From the NCBI GenBank assembly GCA_903873735.1, contig CAIQPO010000067.1:1-32382 (forward strand): a DNA stretch of 32,382 nt. Direction: 5' to 3'. Below the pieces are notes generated by a model. That model saw only the letters and a program-made list of their open reading frames with translations, ran no database searches and had not been told where the DNA came from. The position numbers were made by a program, and so were the translations under genes. Of this stretch, positions 12,932 through 21,510 are shown in pieces. The stretch comes from Candidatus Collierbacteria bacterium (GTDB lineage Bacteria; Patescibacteriota; Microgenomatia; UBA1400; MFAQ01). Every line of letters starts with the position of its first letter. Positions within the stretch are counted from its first letter, which is position 1.

Positions 12932-15556
12932 ATGATAAATTTCATTACCAGCCTTCTCCAACCAAATAAAGTTGAGATAGAGAAACTTTCCAAAATTGTT
13001 AAAGAGATAAACTTGCTTGAAGAAAAAGCCAAGGCGCTAAAAGATGATGAATTTGCTCCAGAAATCGGCAAGGTAAGAGAAGAAATCCAAAATGGCAAAA
13101 CACTCGATGATGTGTTGCCCTGGGTATTTGCCCTTACCAGAGAAGCCTCATTTAGAGTTCTTAAAATGCGCCCCTTTGATGTTCAGCTTATGGCTGCCAT
13201 TGCTTTTCATCAGGGAAAAATCTCCGAACAAAAAACAGGAGAAGGAAAAACGCTTTCTGCAGTCCCCGCCATGGTTCTCAACGCAATCACCGGAGAGGGT
13301 GCACATCTAGTCACTGTTAATGATTATCTTGCCCGAAGAGACGCTGGCTGGATGGGACCGCTATACGCCTTCCTCGGTCTTTCAACAGGCGTCATTTATT
13401 CAGGATCTGGAGATTTACCCGCCTCAATTTACGATTCCGAATTTGTCGACTCAACCCACACAGACAGAAGGCTTCAGCACTTGAAGCCAGTATCAAGGTC
13501 CGAGGCTTATCGTGCTGATATTACCTACGGTACCAACAACGAATTTGGCTTTGATTACCTCCGTGACAACATGGCCAGATCGCCACAGTCTCTAGCCCAG
13601 CGATCGCATCATTTTGCTATTGTTGATGAAGTCGACTCTATCTTGATTGATGAAGCTCGCACCCCACTCATTATCTCCGCTCCAGATACCGAAGCCACCG
13701 ATAAATACTACCGTTTTGCCGAACTAGTAAAAGCTCTTTCATCAGATACTGACTTTGAAGTAGATGAAAAACAAAGATCAGCCACCCTTACAGACCATGG
13801 TTTGCGAAAAATTGAAAAGATCCTGAATGTAGAGAATCTTTATCAGCAGGAATACGACACCCTTCATCATCTAGAGCAAGCTCTGAAAGCCCAAAGCCTT
13901 TTTATAAAAGACAGAGATTATGTCGTCAAAGACGATGAGGTAATAATTGTAGATGATCATACCGGCAGATTAATGTTTGGTAGGCGATATTCAGATGGTC
14001 TTCACCAAGCAATTGAGGCCAAAGAAGGAGTCAAAATCCAGCAGGAGAGCCGCACCCTTGCTACCATTTCCCTCCAAAACTATTTTAGACTCTACAAGAA
14101 GCTCGCTGGCATGACTGGAACAGCTGTCACCGAAGCAGAGGAATTCAAGAAAATCTACAATCTTGATGTCATTGCCATTCCTACCAACAGGGCGATCCAA
14201 AGGCTAGATCATCCAGATGTTGTCTACAAAACTCAAAGAGCTAAATACTCTGCTATCATCGCCGAAGTTGCCGAAAAATTCCAAATTGGTCAGCCTGTTT
14301 TGATAGGCACCAAATCCATCGAACAAAACGATATCGTCACTCAATATCTCAAGAAAAAACACATTCCCCATCAAGTTCTAAACGCCAAAAACCATGAAAA
14401 TGAAGCCTCAATTATCGCCGAAGCTGGTAGATTAAAGGCCGTTACAGTTGCCACCAATATTGCAGGTAGAGGTGTAGATATTGTGCTTGGAGGAGACCCA
14501 ACCGGCAGAGACCAAGATGAATGGAAAAAAGAGGCAGACAAAGTCCGTGAGCATGGGGGACTTCACATCATTGGTGCAGTAAGACACGAATCGCGACGTA
14601 TAGATAATCAGCTAAGAGGTAGATCAGGGCGTCAGGGTGACCCTGGATCTTCCAGATTCTATATCTCCCTTGAAGACGACATCATGAGAATCTTTGGAGG
14701 AGACCAAGTTAGTAGACTCATGGACTTTCTTAAAGTCCCCGAAGATCAACCCCTAGAAGCCGGTATGGTTACCAAGGCTATCGAAACCGCCCAGGCAAAA
14801 GTTGAGTCGTTTTACTTTGATCAAAGAAAACACTTAGTAGAGTACGACGACGTCATGAACAAACAGCGCCAAATTTTCTACAAACGCCGCGCCAACATTC
14901 TCAATGGTAGTCCTGAGATAGTTGCAGGAGTTGTAGACGAGGCGATACTTAAAGCCGTCGATCAAGTGGTGCTTTCCTACTCGGCTTCAGGAATCTCCAA
15001 AGAAGAGTCGGACAATCTTGTCAAAGAGTTCCAGTCCATCCTGCCTCTTGATCCACAATCAGCCAAGCTCATAGAAAAGACCATCGCCGGCCAAGATTAC
15101 CTCACTGTCAAGACAAATCTAGAAAATATCATCAAACAGGCTCGCGCAGACCAAAGACAGCGTTTTGGAGAGGACTTGATGAATCAGATTAATAAGATCG
15201 TTACACTAGATTCATACGACGAACTTTGGATGAGTCATCTAGATGCCATTGATAATCTCCGTGATGGTATCGGGCTCCGAGGCTATGCCCAAAAAGATCC
15301 ATTGGTTGAGTACAAACAAGAATCTTTTTCCATGTTCGAGTCACTTCTTATGAGAATTGATGATCTAGTGGCACATAGAATTTTCCGCGTTCAAGCTATG
15401 CCCAGCGCAGTCCCTGCTCAAACACCAAAAGACAACAAGACCGACAAAAAAACTGGCAATGAGGAAAAAAACGCTCAATCTCTTGGAAGAAACGATCCTT
15501 GCTGGTGTGGTTCTGGGAAAAAATGGAAGAAATGTCACTATCCCAAGGTGGGTTAA
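12932..15556 (+). CDS. secA: Preprotein translocase ATPase SecA
   Basis: The 874-residue protein is a full SecA: Walker A G-E-G-K-T at residues 103-107, the D-E-V-D-S-I-L-I-D-E-A-R Walker B region, the preprotein cross-linking domain after it, the second nucleotide-binding fold with V-A-T-N-I-A-G-R-G-V-D-I and G-R-S-G-R-Q-G-D-P-G, the helical scaffold around residue 640, and a C-terminal zinc-binding tail C-W-C-G-S-G-K-K-W-K-K-C-H that contacts SecB-like partners or the ribosome. It drives unfolded proteins through SecYEG with ATP. Length and domains are standard. It ends before a 150-base gap with only a weak hairpin (15615-15631). Confidence 0.98.
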   Translation: MINFITSLLQPNKVEIEKLSKIVKEINLLEEKAKALKDDEFAPEIGKVREEIQNGKTLDDVLPWVFALTREASFRVLKMRPFDVQLMAAIAFHQGKISEQKTGEGKTLSAVPAMVLNAITGEGAHLVTVNDYLARRDAGWMGPLYAFLGLSTGVIYSGSGDLPASIYDSEFVDSTHTDRRLQHLKPVSRSEAYRADITYGTNNEFGFDYLRDNMARSPQSLAQRSHHFAIVDEVDSILIDEARTPLIISAPDTEATDKYYRFAELVKALSSDTDFEVDEKQRSATLTDHGLRKIEKILNVENLYQQEYDTLHHLEQALKAQSLFIKDRDYVVKDDEVIIVDDHTGRLMFGRRYSDGLHQAIEAKEGVKIQQESRTLATISLQNYFRLYKKLAGMTGTAVTEAEEFKKIYNLDVIAIPTNRAIQRLDHPDVVYKTQRAKYSAIIAEVAEKFQIGQPVLIGTKSIEQNDIVTQYLKKKHIPHQVLNAKNHENEASIIAEAGRLKAVTVATNIAGRGVDIVLGGDPTGRDQDEWKKEADKVREHGGLHIIGAVRHESRRIDNQLRGRSGRQGDPGSSRFYISLEDDIMRIFGGDQVSRLMDFLKVPEDQPLEAGMVTKAIETAQAKVESFYFDQRKHLVEYDDVMNKQRQIFYKRRANILNGSPEIVAGVVDEAILKAVDQVVLSYSASGISKEESDNLVKEFQSILPLDPQSAKLIEKTIAGQDYLTVKTNLENIIKQARADQRQRFGEDLMNQINKIVTLDSYDELWMSHLDAIDNLRDGIGLRGYAQKDPLVEYKQESFSMFESLLMRIDDLVAHRIFRVQAMPSAVPAQTPKDNKTDKKTGNEEKNAQSLGRNDPCWCGSGKKWKKCHYPKVG

Positions 15557-15670
15557 CCTATATTTTGCTAAGATGGATTATTGTTATAAAACAGGCCTCT
15601 AGACTACAATTTCTGGGAGTGATGTACTCTCTTTAATAGTAGGTCAGTAACCACTCTTCTCTTGTATATG

Positions 15671-15685
15671 TAATAATGATTACTA
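15671..15685. promoter_or_regulatory. Fur-family-box-like sequence upstream of the micro-ORF
   Basis: TAATAATGATTACTA matches the 7-1-7 consensus TGATAAT-N-ATTATCA of Fur/PerR/Zur repressors at 11 of 14 positions. The site is AT-rich, so chance is a real alternative. Confidence 0.25.
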
Positions 15686-15703
15686 TTACCAATCAATAGT
15701 AAT
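15679..15703. repeat. Perfect 9-bp inverted repeat directly before the micro-ORF
   Basis: ATTACTATT (15679-15687) and AATAGTAAT (15695-15703) are perfect inverted arms separated by seven bases; the second arm ends three bases before the ATG at 15707. It could be an operator or an RNA hairpin that controls access to the start codon. Confidence 0.7.
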
Positions 15704-15706
15704 ATT

Positions 15707-15751
15707 ATGTGTTCAACTTGCGGATGTAAGGGTCCTAAGAAACCCAAATAA
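15707..15751 (+). CDS. 14-residue cysteine-rich micropeptide resembling the HypB nickel-binding N-terminus
   Basis: The reading MCSTCGCKGPKKPK has three cysteines in the first seven residues. M-C-x-T-C-G-C is the start of many HypB proteins, where it forms the high-affinity nickel site used in NiFe hydrogenase maturation; here it stands alone, followed only by a basic K-G-P-K-K-P-K tail. It has its own strong terminator five bases after the stop and a perfect inverted repeat just before the ATG. No Shine-Dalgarno is seen. Its position 45 bases upstream of the energy operon, in a genome with a NiFe hydrogenase, makes a nickel or other metal role plausible but unproven. Confidence 0.5.
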   Translation: MCSTCGCKGPKKPK

Positions 15752-15755
15752 AACG

Positions 15756-15779
15756 AAAGCGGCTAAAAGCCGCTTTTTT
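15756..15779 (+). terminator. Intrinsic terminator after the micro-ORF
   Basis: AGCGGCT (15758-15764) pairs with AGCCGCT (15768-15774) around AAA, followed by six U residues. Confidence 0.92.
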
Positions 15780-15780
15780 C

Positions 15781-15789
15781 TGCTAACAT
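15781..15789 (+). promoter_or_regulatory. Extended -10 promoter of the acyl-CoA synthetase operon
   Basis: TG-C-TAACAT (15781-15789) ends six bases before the ATG at 15796, with no room for a ribosome site; the mRNA would start at or next to the start codon. Confidence 0.55.
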
Positions 15790-15795
15790 AAATTA

Positions 15796-18639
15796 ATGCC
15801 CATAGATTTACGTGCCCTAATCGAGCCAAAAACGGTTGCGGTAATAGGAGCCTCTAGATCACCAGAAAAAGTTGGAGCTATAGCTCTAAAAAACATTCTG
15901 GAATCAGGCTTTACCGGTACCATTTATCCAATTAATCCCAATTCCGAAGAGATATCTGGCTTAAAGTGTTACCCAGATATTGCCTCACTTCCAGAAATCG
16001 TGGATGTTGGCGTTATTGCTCTCCCCACCGAACTTGCTATCGAGTCACTAAAAAATCTTGGAGAAAAAGGTGTAAAAAACGCCGTCATCTTTACTGCAGG
16101 ATTTAAAGAAATTGGACCCGCGGGGGAGATACTTGAGGAACAGCTAAAAGCCATTGCCAATCAGTATCAGATAAATATCATTGGTCCTAATTGCCTAGGT
16201 TTTGCCAACAACGACTTACCCATAAACATCACATTCGGACGCATAGTCAAACAGTCAGGAAATCTTCGTGTCATTTCACAGTCTGGAGCTTTAGCCACTA
16301 GCCTCTTCGACTGGTGCCAAGCTAGCAATCTAGGTTTTAGTCAATTTATTACCATCGGCAACAAAACCGTTATCAATGAAAATCACTTACTGGAATACTT
16401 CGAAGCCAATCCAGGATCAAAAAACACCTCCCCAGGCATGTCTGATGTCCACCCTATTGGTTTGTATCTAGAGTCTATAAGCGATGGCAGAGAATTCATA
16501 AAAATTGCTTCAAAAATTACTTCTAAAAATCCAATTTTTATCCTCAAGCCAGGAAAGTCGAAAGCTGCCGCCCAATCAATGAGGTCGCATACAGGATCCA
16601 TCGCTGGTGCAGACTCTGTGCTAGATATTGCCTTAAAAGAGGCGGGTGTTATTCGCTGTCACGAGTTGGGTGATTTCTTCGATCTAGCAAGAGGTTTTGC
16701 TTGGGAAAAATGCCCTTCGGGTCCAAGAGTTGCAGTCATATCAAATGCTGGTGGTCCGGCAGTTTTAAGTACCGACACAATTTCAGAAGTTGGACTTGAA
16801 TTGGCAGATCTATCTCAAGACGCAAGAGGCAAACTCTCCGATTTTTTACCTAGAATGGCCAGCTTCTTAAACCCAATTGATGTTTTGGGTGACGCTCTTG
16901 CCGACAGATTTGGTCAAGCCTTGGAGATAGTCTTACAAGAGAGTTCAGTTGACTCTGTCGTCGTAATCCTCACCCCTCAGCTAATGACCCAGATTGCCAA
17001 AACTGCAGAAATCATTAGCGATCTCTCCAAAAAATATCATCAGCCCATTATGTGCTCCTTTATTGGAGGTGGCCTCACTGCCGAAGGTGAAAGCATTCTA
17101 AATAATAATCGAATTCCCAGTTTTCCTTTCCCAGAAAGGGCGATAAAGACTTTAGCTGCCATGTACCACTGGCATCTTTTTAAGAATAGGGCACAAGACA
17201 ATGATATTGTCTGTCAAATTCCTGCTCCAGATATTTCATCAGCCAAGTCCATCATTATTTCTGCCCAATCAAAAAATTTACCCGGTCTTGATGGCTTTGA
17301 AGGTGAATCACTTTTGAGGTCGGTAGGTATTCCTACCCCCCAATCACAAATAGTCGTCGACGAAAACGAGGCTTCAATATTTGGCGAAGAAAATAGTTTC
17401 CCCATTTTGATCAAAGCCGCCTCCCCCAATCTCCTCCATAAGGCGGAAATTGGTGGGGTGGTGGCAAACCTAAACGACAGAGATTCGGTCGTTCGTGAAT
17501 GGCATGCCCTTTGGCAGAGGATTGATTCAAAAGCTTCAGATATCAAACCTTCTATTAGAATTCAAGCACAAAAACAAATACCAGTTAGTCATGAGTTAAT
17601 TGTTGGAGTAAAAAGAGATCCTACTTTTGGCAATGTTGTCTTGTTTGGTGCAGGAGGAAAGTTGGCGGAGCTAATTCAAGACCGCAATCTGGCGCTTGGT
17701 CCACTTACAGAGACAAAGGCTAGGACTCTCATAGAAAAATCCAAAGCGTTCAAGTTACTATCAGGCTTCAGAGGCGAAGAGCCATTCGACTTAAACCCCA
17801 TTGTTGATGTACTCATTAAACTATCTTCACTGGCCGACTCTTGCCCATCAATTAAGGAAATTGAAATTAATCCCTTGATTGTAAACAGAGATGGAGTTTC
17901 TGCCGTTGATGTTAAAACCATTTTCACCGATACTAAAGAAACCATGCCCGGACCAAAATTCAAAAACGCCACTGTAATTACTCACAAAACTCTTGCCAGC
18001 ACATTTCACTATTTCCTACTTAAGCCAGATGAGCCACTCAGCTTTACTGCCGGACAGTTTATCAGCATCAAGGTTTCCGATACTAAGCTAAACTCTTACT
18101 CCATCGCCGGCCAAACCCCTGACAAAAACATAGAGTTGATTATCGACACTGCTCCCGGGGGAGTTGGTTCCCAGTTTTTCGAGAAAGTAGTTGAAGGTCA
18201 AAAGCTAGAATTCCTTGGTAGCTTTGGCTGTTTTACCTACAAAGAAGATGATTCAGAAAACTTGGTTTTTCTTGCCACTGGTTCAGGTATTAGTCCCTTA
18301 AGGGCGATGATCCACGACCTGCTAGCAAACAACAAAACTTCAAAACCAATTACCCTTTACTTCGGTATGCGCTTCCAAGCCGACATCATACTCAGAGAGG
18401 AATTTGAGTCACTTGCTGCTGCACATCCAAATTTCAACTTCAAGCTTTGCCTTTCTAGGCCAGAGCCAGACTGGACCGGACTTCATGGCCACATTACCGA
18501 TATCTTAAATCAAGACTATCCCGACAAAACCAAAATTTCCGCATACATCTGTGGGGGGAAATCTATGGTGGAAGAATCAAATAAAATTCTCCTGGAAGGC
18601 GGCTGTCCCGAAAAACATATTTATCAAGAAAAATATTAA
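15796..18639 (+). CDS. ADP-forming acyl-CoA (acetyl-CoA) synthetase fused to a FAD/NAD(P)-binding ferredoxin-reductase-like domain
   Basis: Residues 1-460 form the alpha part: CoA-binding Rossmann domain (V-A-V-I-G-A-S-R near 14-21, G-P-N-C-L-G at 130-135) and the ligase domain with the phosphorylated histidine H265 in R-S-H-T-G-S. Residues about 495-715 are the ATP-grasp beta part (K540-A-A-S-P-x3-H548-K, G-G-V). This enzyme makes ATP from acyl-CoA, ADP and phosphate. From about residue 722 to 947 follows a ferredoxin-reductase-type domain: flavin motif N766-S-Y-S (arginine of R-x-Y-S replaced by N), NAD(P) motif A-T-G-S-G-I-S-P-L at 827-835, C919-G-G and a C-terminal aromatic Y947. It has no 2Fe-2S cysteine cluster of the PyrK type. 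The fusion is in one uninterrupted frame. The next gene follows with no gap. Confidence 0.9.
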   Translation: MPIDLRALIEPKTVAVIGASRSPEKVGAIALKNILESGFTGTIYPINPNSEEISGLKCYPDIASLPEIVDVGVIALPTELAIESLKNLGEKGVKNAVIFTAGFKEIGPAGEILEEQLKAIANQYQINIIGPNCLGFANNDLPINITFGRIVKQSGNLRVISQSGALATSLFDWCQASNLGFSQFITIGNKTVINENHLLEYFEANPGSKNTSPGMSDVHPIGLYLESISDGREFIKIASKITSKNPIFILKPGKSKAAAQSMRSHTGSIAGADSVLDIALKEAGVIRCHELGDFFDLARGFAWEKCPSGPRVAVISNAGGPAVLSTDTISEVGLELADLSQDARGKLSDFLPRMASFLNPIDVLGDALADRFGQALEIVLQESSVDSVVVILTPQLMTQIAKTAEIISDLSKKYHQPIMCSFIGGGLTAEGESILNNNRIPSFPFPERAIKTLAAMYHWHLFKNRAQDNDIVCQIPAPDISSAKSIIISAQSKNLPGLDGFEGESLLRSVGIPTPQSQIVVDENEASIFGEENSFPILIKAASPNLLHKAEIGGVVANLNDRDSVVREWHALWQRIDSKASDIKPSIRIQAQKQIPVSHELIVGVKRDPTFGNVVLFGAGGKLAELIQDRNLALGPLTETKARTLIEKSKAFKLLSGFRGEEPFDLNPIVDVLIKLSSLADSCPSIKEIEINPLIVNRDGVSAVDVKTIFTDTKETMPGPKFKNATVITHKTLASTFHYFLLKPDEPLSFTAGQFISIKVSDTKLNSYSIAGQTPDKNIELIIDTAPGGVGSQFFEKVVEGQKLEFLGSFGCFTYKEDDSENLVFLATGSGISPLRAMIHDLLANNKTSKPITLYFGMRFQADIILREEFESLAAAHPNFNFKLCLSRPEPDWTGLHGHITDILNQDYPDKTKISAYICGGKSMVEESNKILLEGGCPEKHIYQEKY

Positions 18640-20364
18640 ATGGATCAATCAATCTCATATTCTCTCAAGATAGGTGGGCAGGCGGGGCAGGGTGTTAAGT
18701 CGGCGGGTTTGGTCTTTTCCAAAATTGCCGTGAGATCTGGCTACAACATCTTCAACTATGTTGAGTATCCTTCTCTCATTAAAGGTGGACACAACGTAAT
18801 TCAAACCATCTTCTCCGAGGATGTCGTAAATAGTCCAGTACAGAGTGTAAATTTTTTAATTGCTCTAGATCTTGCGACAATCAAGATTCATCAGCCAGAG
18901 CTGGTAAATCAGGCGGGAATTGTTTATGAAGAAGAGGCCAATTACGACCTAGGAGATCTCTCCACTAAAACAAGGTTATTCCCCATACCTCTCAAAAAAA
19001 TTGCCAAAGAATCAGGAGCACCTGAAATCGCCTCAAACTACGTTGCCATGGGGGCGACAGTGTCACTTCTTGGGGCCGAATTTGCTCTCCTTAAGGACCT
19101 AATCGCAGAAGACCTCGCCGGAAAAGACATTTCACTAATCGAAGCCAACCAAAAGGCCGCCGAAACCGGATTCAACTACGCCGAAGAAAAATTTGCCTTT
19201 GGCTTTGAACATATTCTCCAAAAAAGAGATGTTGTTTCACCCAAAATGGTTATCAATGGCAACGAAGCTATTGCCTTTGCCGCTATCTCAGCCGGTCTGC
19301 AATTCGCTTCCATATATCCCATGTCTCCTGTATCAAATGTAATGCATGTACTGGCTGCCAATCAAAGAAAATATGGCTATATTTTCAAACAAGCCGAAGA
19401 TGAAATATCTGCTATAAACATGAGCATAGGTGCTTCATTTGCCGGAGCTAGATCAATGACCTCCACATCAGGCGGAGGATTCTGCCTTATGACTGAAGGT
19501 TACGGACTTGCTGGCATGACCGAAACTCCGTTGGTCATTATTGAAGGTATGAGAGCAGGGCCAGCCACAGGTATGCCAACTTGGAGCGAGCAAGGAGACC
19601 TGCGCTTTATTCTTCACTCCCACCAAGGTGAGTTCCCCAGGATAGTCTTGGCCGCCGGAGATCCAAAAGAAGCCTTTTATCTCACCCAAGAAGCCTTCAA
19701 TCTCGCTGATAAATACCAAACCCCAGTGGTAGTAATTACCGACAAAAATATCTGCGACAGCGAGCAAAGTTACGAAGATTTTGATTACTCAAACTATCGT
19801 ATTGATAGAGGCCAAACCACCACTGTTATCGACTCTGAATACAAAAGATACCAAATCACCCAATCAGGGGTTTCCCCTAGGTCATTCCCTGGTTTTGGTA
19901 ATCATTTCATCGGCAACTCCGACGAACACACCGAGTTTGGTTACGATACTGAAACCATTTCCGACAGAAATGCCCAGATGGAAAAGAGATTAAAAAAACT
20001 AGATCTTTGCGCCAAAGAGGATATGGCAGCTCCAGAGATTTTTGGTCCTGCCGACGCTGATATTACCCTAGTTTCCTGGGGAAGTACCAAAGGAGGTGTC
20101 CTTGAGGCACTCAAAAGACACCCCAATGTAAATTATGTACATGTAAAGTGGCTTAGTCCTTTTCCAGTCGGTCCTCTAAAAGAAATTCTTGAGAGGGCTA
20201 AGTATCTAATTGCCGTAGAAGCAAGTAGCACCAGTCAGCTAGCAGGTCTTATACGCGAAAAAACCGGTGTCGACATCCTCGACAAATTACTGAAAAACGA
20301 TGGCAGGCCATTTTTCCCCGAAGAAATTTCCGACAGGATTACCAGTGTTTTAACTTCAAAATGA
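18640..20364 (+). CDS. korA: 2-oxoacid:ferredoxin oxidoreductase, fused gamma-alpha subunit
   Basis: The 574-residue protein carries the gamma domain first (G-G-Q-A-G-Q-G-V-K-S-A-G at residues 12-23, P-S-L-I-K-G-G-H-N near 45-53), which binds CoA and links subunits, then the alpha domain from about residue 200 (Y-P-M-S-P-V-S-N substrate-binding loop near 226-233). With the beta subunit it converts a 2-oxoacid (pyruvate, 2-oxoglutarate or a branched-chain oxoacid) plus CoA to acyl-CoA, CO2 and reduced ferredoxin. Which oxoacid is used cannot be read from the sequence; the neighbouring acyl-CoA synthetase is compatible with pyruvate. Its ATG follows the previous stop directly and its TGA overlaps the beta-subunit ATG. 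Confidence 0.92.
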   Translation: MDQSISYSLKIGGQAGQGVKSAGLVFSKIAVRSGYNIFNYVEYPSLIKGGHNVIQTIFSEDVVNSPVQSVNFLIALDLATIKIHQPELVNQAGIVYEEEANYDLGDLSTKTRLFPIPLKKIAKESGAPEIASNYVAMGATVSLLGAEFALLKDLIAEDLAGKDISLIEANQKAAETGFNYAEEKFAFGFEHILQKRDVVSPKMVINGNEAIAFAAISAGLQFASIYPMSPVSNVMHVLAANQRKYGYIFKQAEDEISAINMSIGASFAGARSMTSTSGGGFCLMTEGYGLAGMTETPLVIIEGMRAGPATGMPTWSEQGDLRFILHSHQGEFPRIVLAAGDPKEAFYLTQEAFNLADKYQTPVVVITDKNICDSEQSYEDFDYSNYRIDRGQTTTVIDSEYKRYQITQSGVSPRSFPGFGNHFIGNSDEHTEFGYDTETISDRNAQMEKRLKKLDLCAKEDMAAPEIFGPADADITLVSWGSTKGGVLEALKRHPNVNYVHVKWLSPFPVGPLKEILERAKYLIAVEASSTSQLAGLIREKTGVDILDKLLKNDGRPFFPEEISDRITSVLTSK

Positions 20365-21218
20365 CCACTCTACAAGATCTAGCAACTCCCATCACTCCAA
20401 ATTTCTGCCCCGGCTGTGGCAACTTCGGTATCTGGGCGGCTTTCAAAAATGCAGCCGTCAAAGCTGGTTGGGACAACCACAACACCGTTTTCACTGCCGG
20501 CATTGGCTGTCATGGTCACATGGTCAACTTCGTCAAACTAACCTCTTTTGAAGGCCTACATGGTCGAGCTATCCCTGTCGCTAGTGGCATGAAATTTGCC
20601 AATCACGCGCTAAATGTTTTTGTCTTTACCGGAGATGGGGACTGTCTGGGAGAGGGTGGTAATCACTTCATTCACGCCTGCAGGCGCAACCACAACATCA
20701 CCATTCTTCTCCACAACAACAGTATTTATGGCCTAACCACCGGTCAAACCTCGCCAGCTACCTACAAAGGTCAGAAAACCAAATCTACCCCTGATGGTAA
20801 CCCAGACGAGCCATTCCTGGTTTCGCATTTAGCGGTTGCTGCTGGTGCCACTTTTGTCGCCAGAGGGTTTACAGGTGACATTGCCGGACTTACAGACTTA
20901 ATGATTGCAGCCAACAACCATCAAGGACTTTCGGTGGTAGAAATTCTTCAACCCTGCGTCACCTTTAATAAAGAGTGTTCTCCCTCGTTTTACATGGAAA
21001 ATACCTACAAACTTCCAGAAGATTACGATCCTGAAAACAAAGCTCTTGCTCTAGCCAAAGCCATTGAATGGGGGCCAAAACAAATTCCCCTTGGCATAAT
21101 TTATCGCCAAAACAGACCAGTTGCAGAAAGCGAATTCCCTCAAATTGCCGAAAATACTTTGATTAGTAAAGAGGCAAGTGTGAGAGATATCAGCGAGCTC
21201 TTTACCAAACAACATTAA
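20361..21218 (+). CDS. korB: 2-oxoacid:ferredoxin oxidoreductase, beta subunit (thiamine diphosphate binding)
   Basis: The 285-residue protein has the cluster-binding start C-P-G-C-G (about residues 14-18), the C-H-G-H segment, the thiamine diphosphate motif G-D-G-D-C-L beginning near residue 91 and ending in H-N-N-S-I-Y-G-L-T-T-G-Q, and a later cysteine in P-C-V-T-F that usually completes the 4Fe-4S cluster. It holds the cofactor that decarboxylates the 2-oxoacid and passes electrons to ferredoxin. It overlaps the alpha gene by ATGA and is followed after 19 bases by a ferredoxin gene, the likely electron acceptor. Confidence 0.94.
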   Translation: MTTLQDLATPITPNFCPGCGNFGIWAAFKNAAVKAGWDNHNTVFTAGIGCHGHMVNFVKLTSFEGLHGRAIPVASGMKFANHALNVFVFTGDGDCLGEGGNHFIHACRRNHNITILLHNNSIYGLTTGQTSPATYKGQKTKSTPDGNPDEPFLVSHLAVAAGATFVARGFTGDIAGLTDLMIAANNHQGLSVVEILQPCVTFNKECSPSFYMENTYKLPEDYDPENKALALAKAIEWGPKQIPLGIIYRQNRPVAESEFPQIAENTLISKEASVRDISELFTKQH

Positions 21219-21237
21219 TCATTAATAATAGAAAACT

Positions 21238-21510
21238 ATGGACGATCAAAACCAAACCCAAACACCACAAGACAAGGAAGTACAAATTGGCAAATACAAG
21301 GTAAAAGTAATACGCAGTATGTGTATCGGTGCTGGCACTTGCATTGCCGTCTCCCCAAACATCTTCAAGCTTGATGAAGAAAACAAAGCAATTATTCTAG
21401 AAGGCAACACCGATACAGAGGCTAATATTCTTATGGCAGCCCAAGCTTGTCCAGTTAGAGCGGTTGAAATTGTAGACACCGAAACAGGTCAAAAAGTCTG
21501 GCCCATCTAA
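21238..21510 (+). CDS. Single-cluster ferredoxin with three cysteines
   Basis: The 90-residue protein has the one-cluster ferredoxin fold with C29-I-G-A-G-T-C35 and C71-P. In 4Fe-4S relatives the loop is C-x2-C-x2-C; here position 32 is alanine, so three cysteine ligands remain, as in 3Fe-4S ferredoxins. The first 17 residues are a polar Q/N-rich extension. As the last gene of the oxoacid oxidoreductase operon it is the obvious electron carrier between that enzyme and the hydrogenase or the reductase domain fused to the acyl-CoA synthetase. Its stop overlaps the stop of the opposite gene by four bases. Confidence 0.88.
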   Translation: MDDQNQTQTPQDKEVQIGKYKVKVIRSMCIGAGTCIAVSPNIFKLDEENKAIILEGNTDTEANILMAAQACPVRAVEIVDTETGQKVWPI

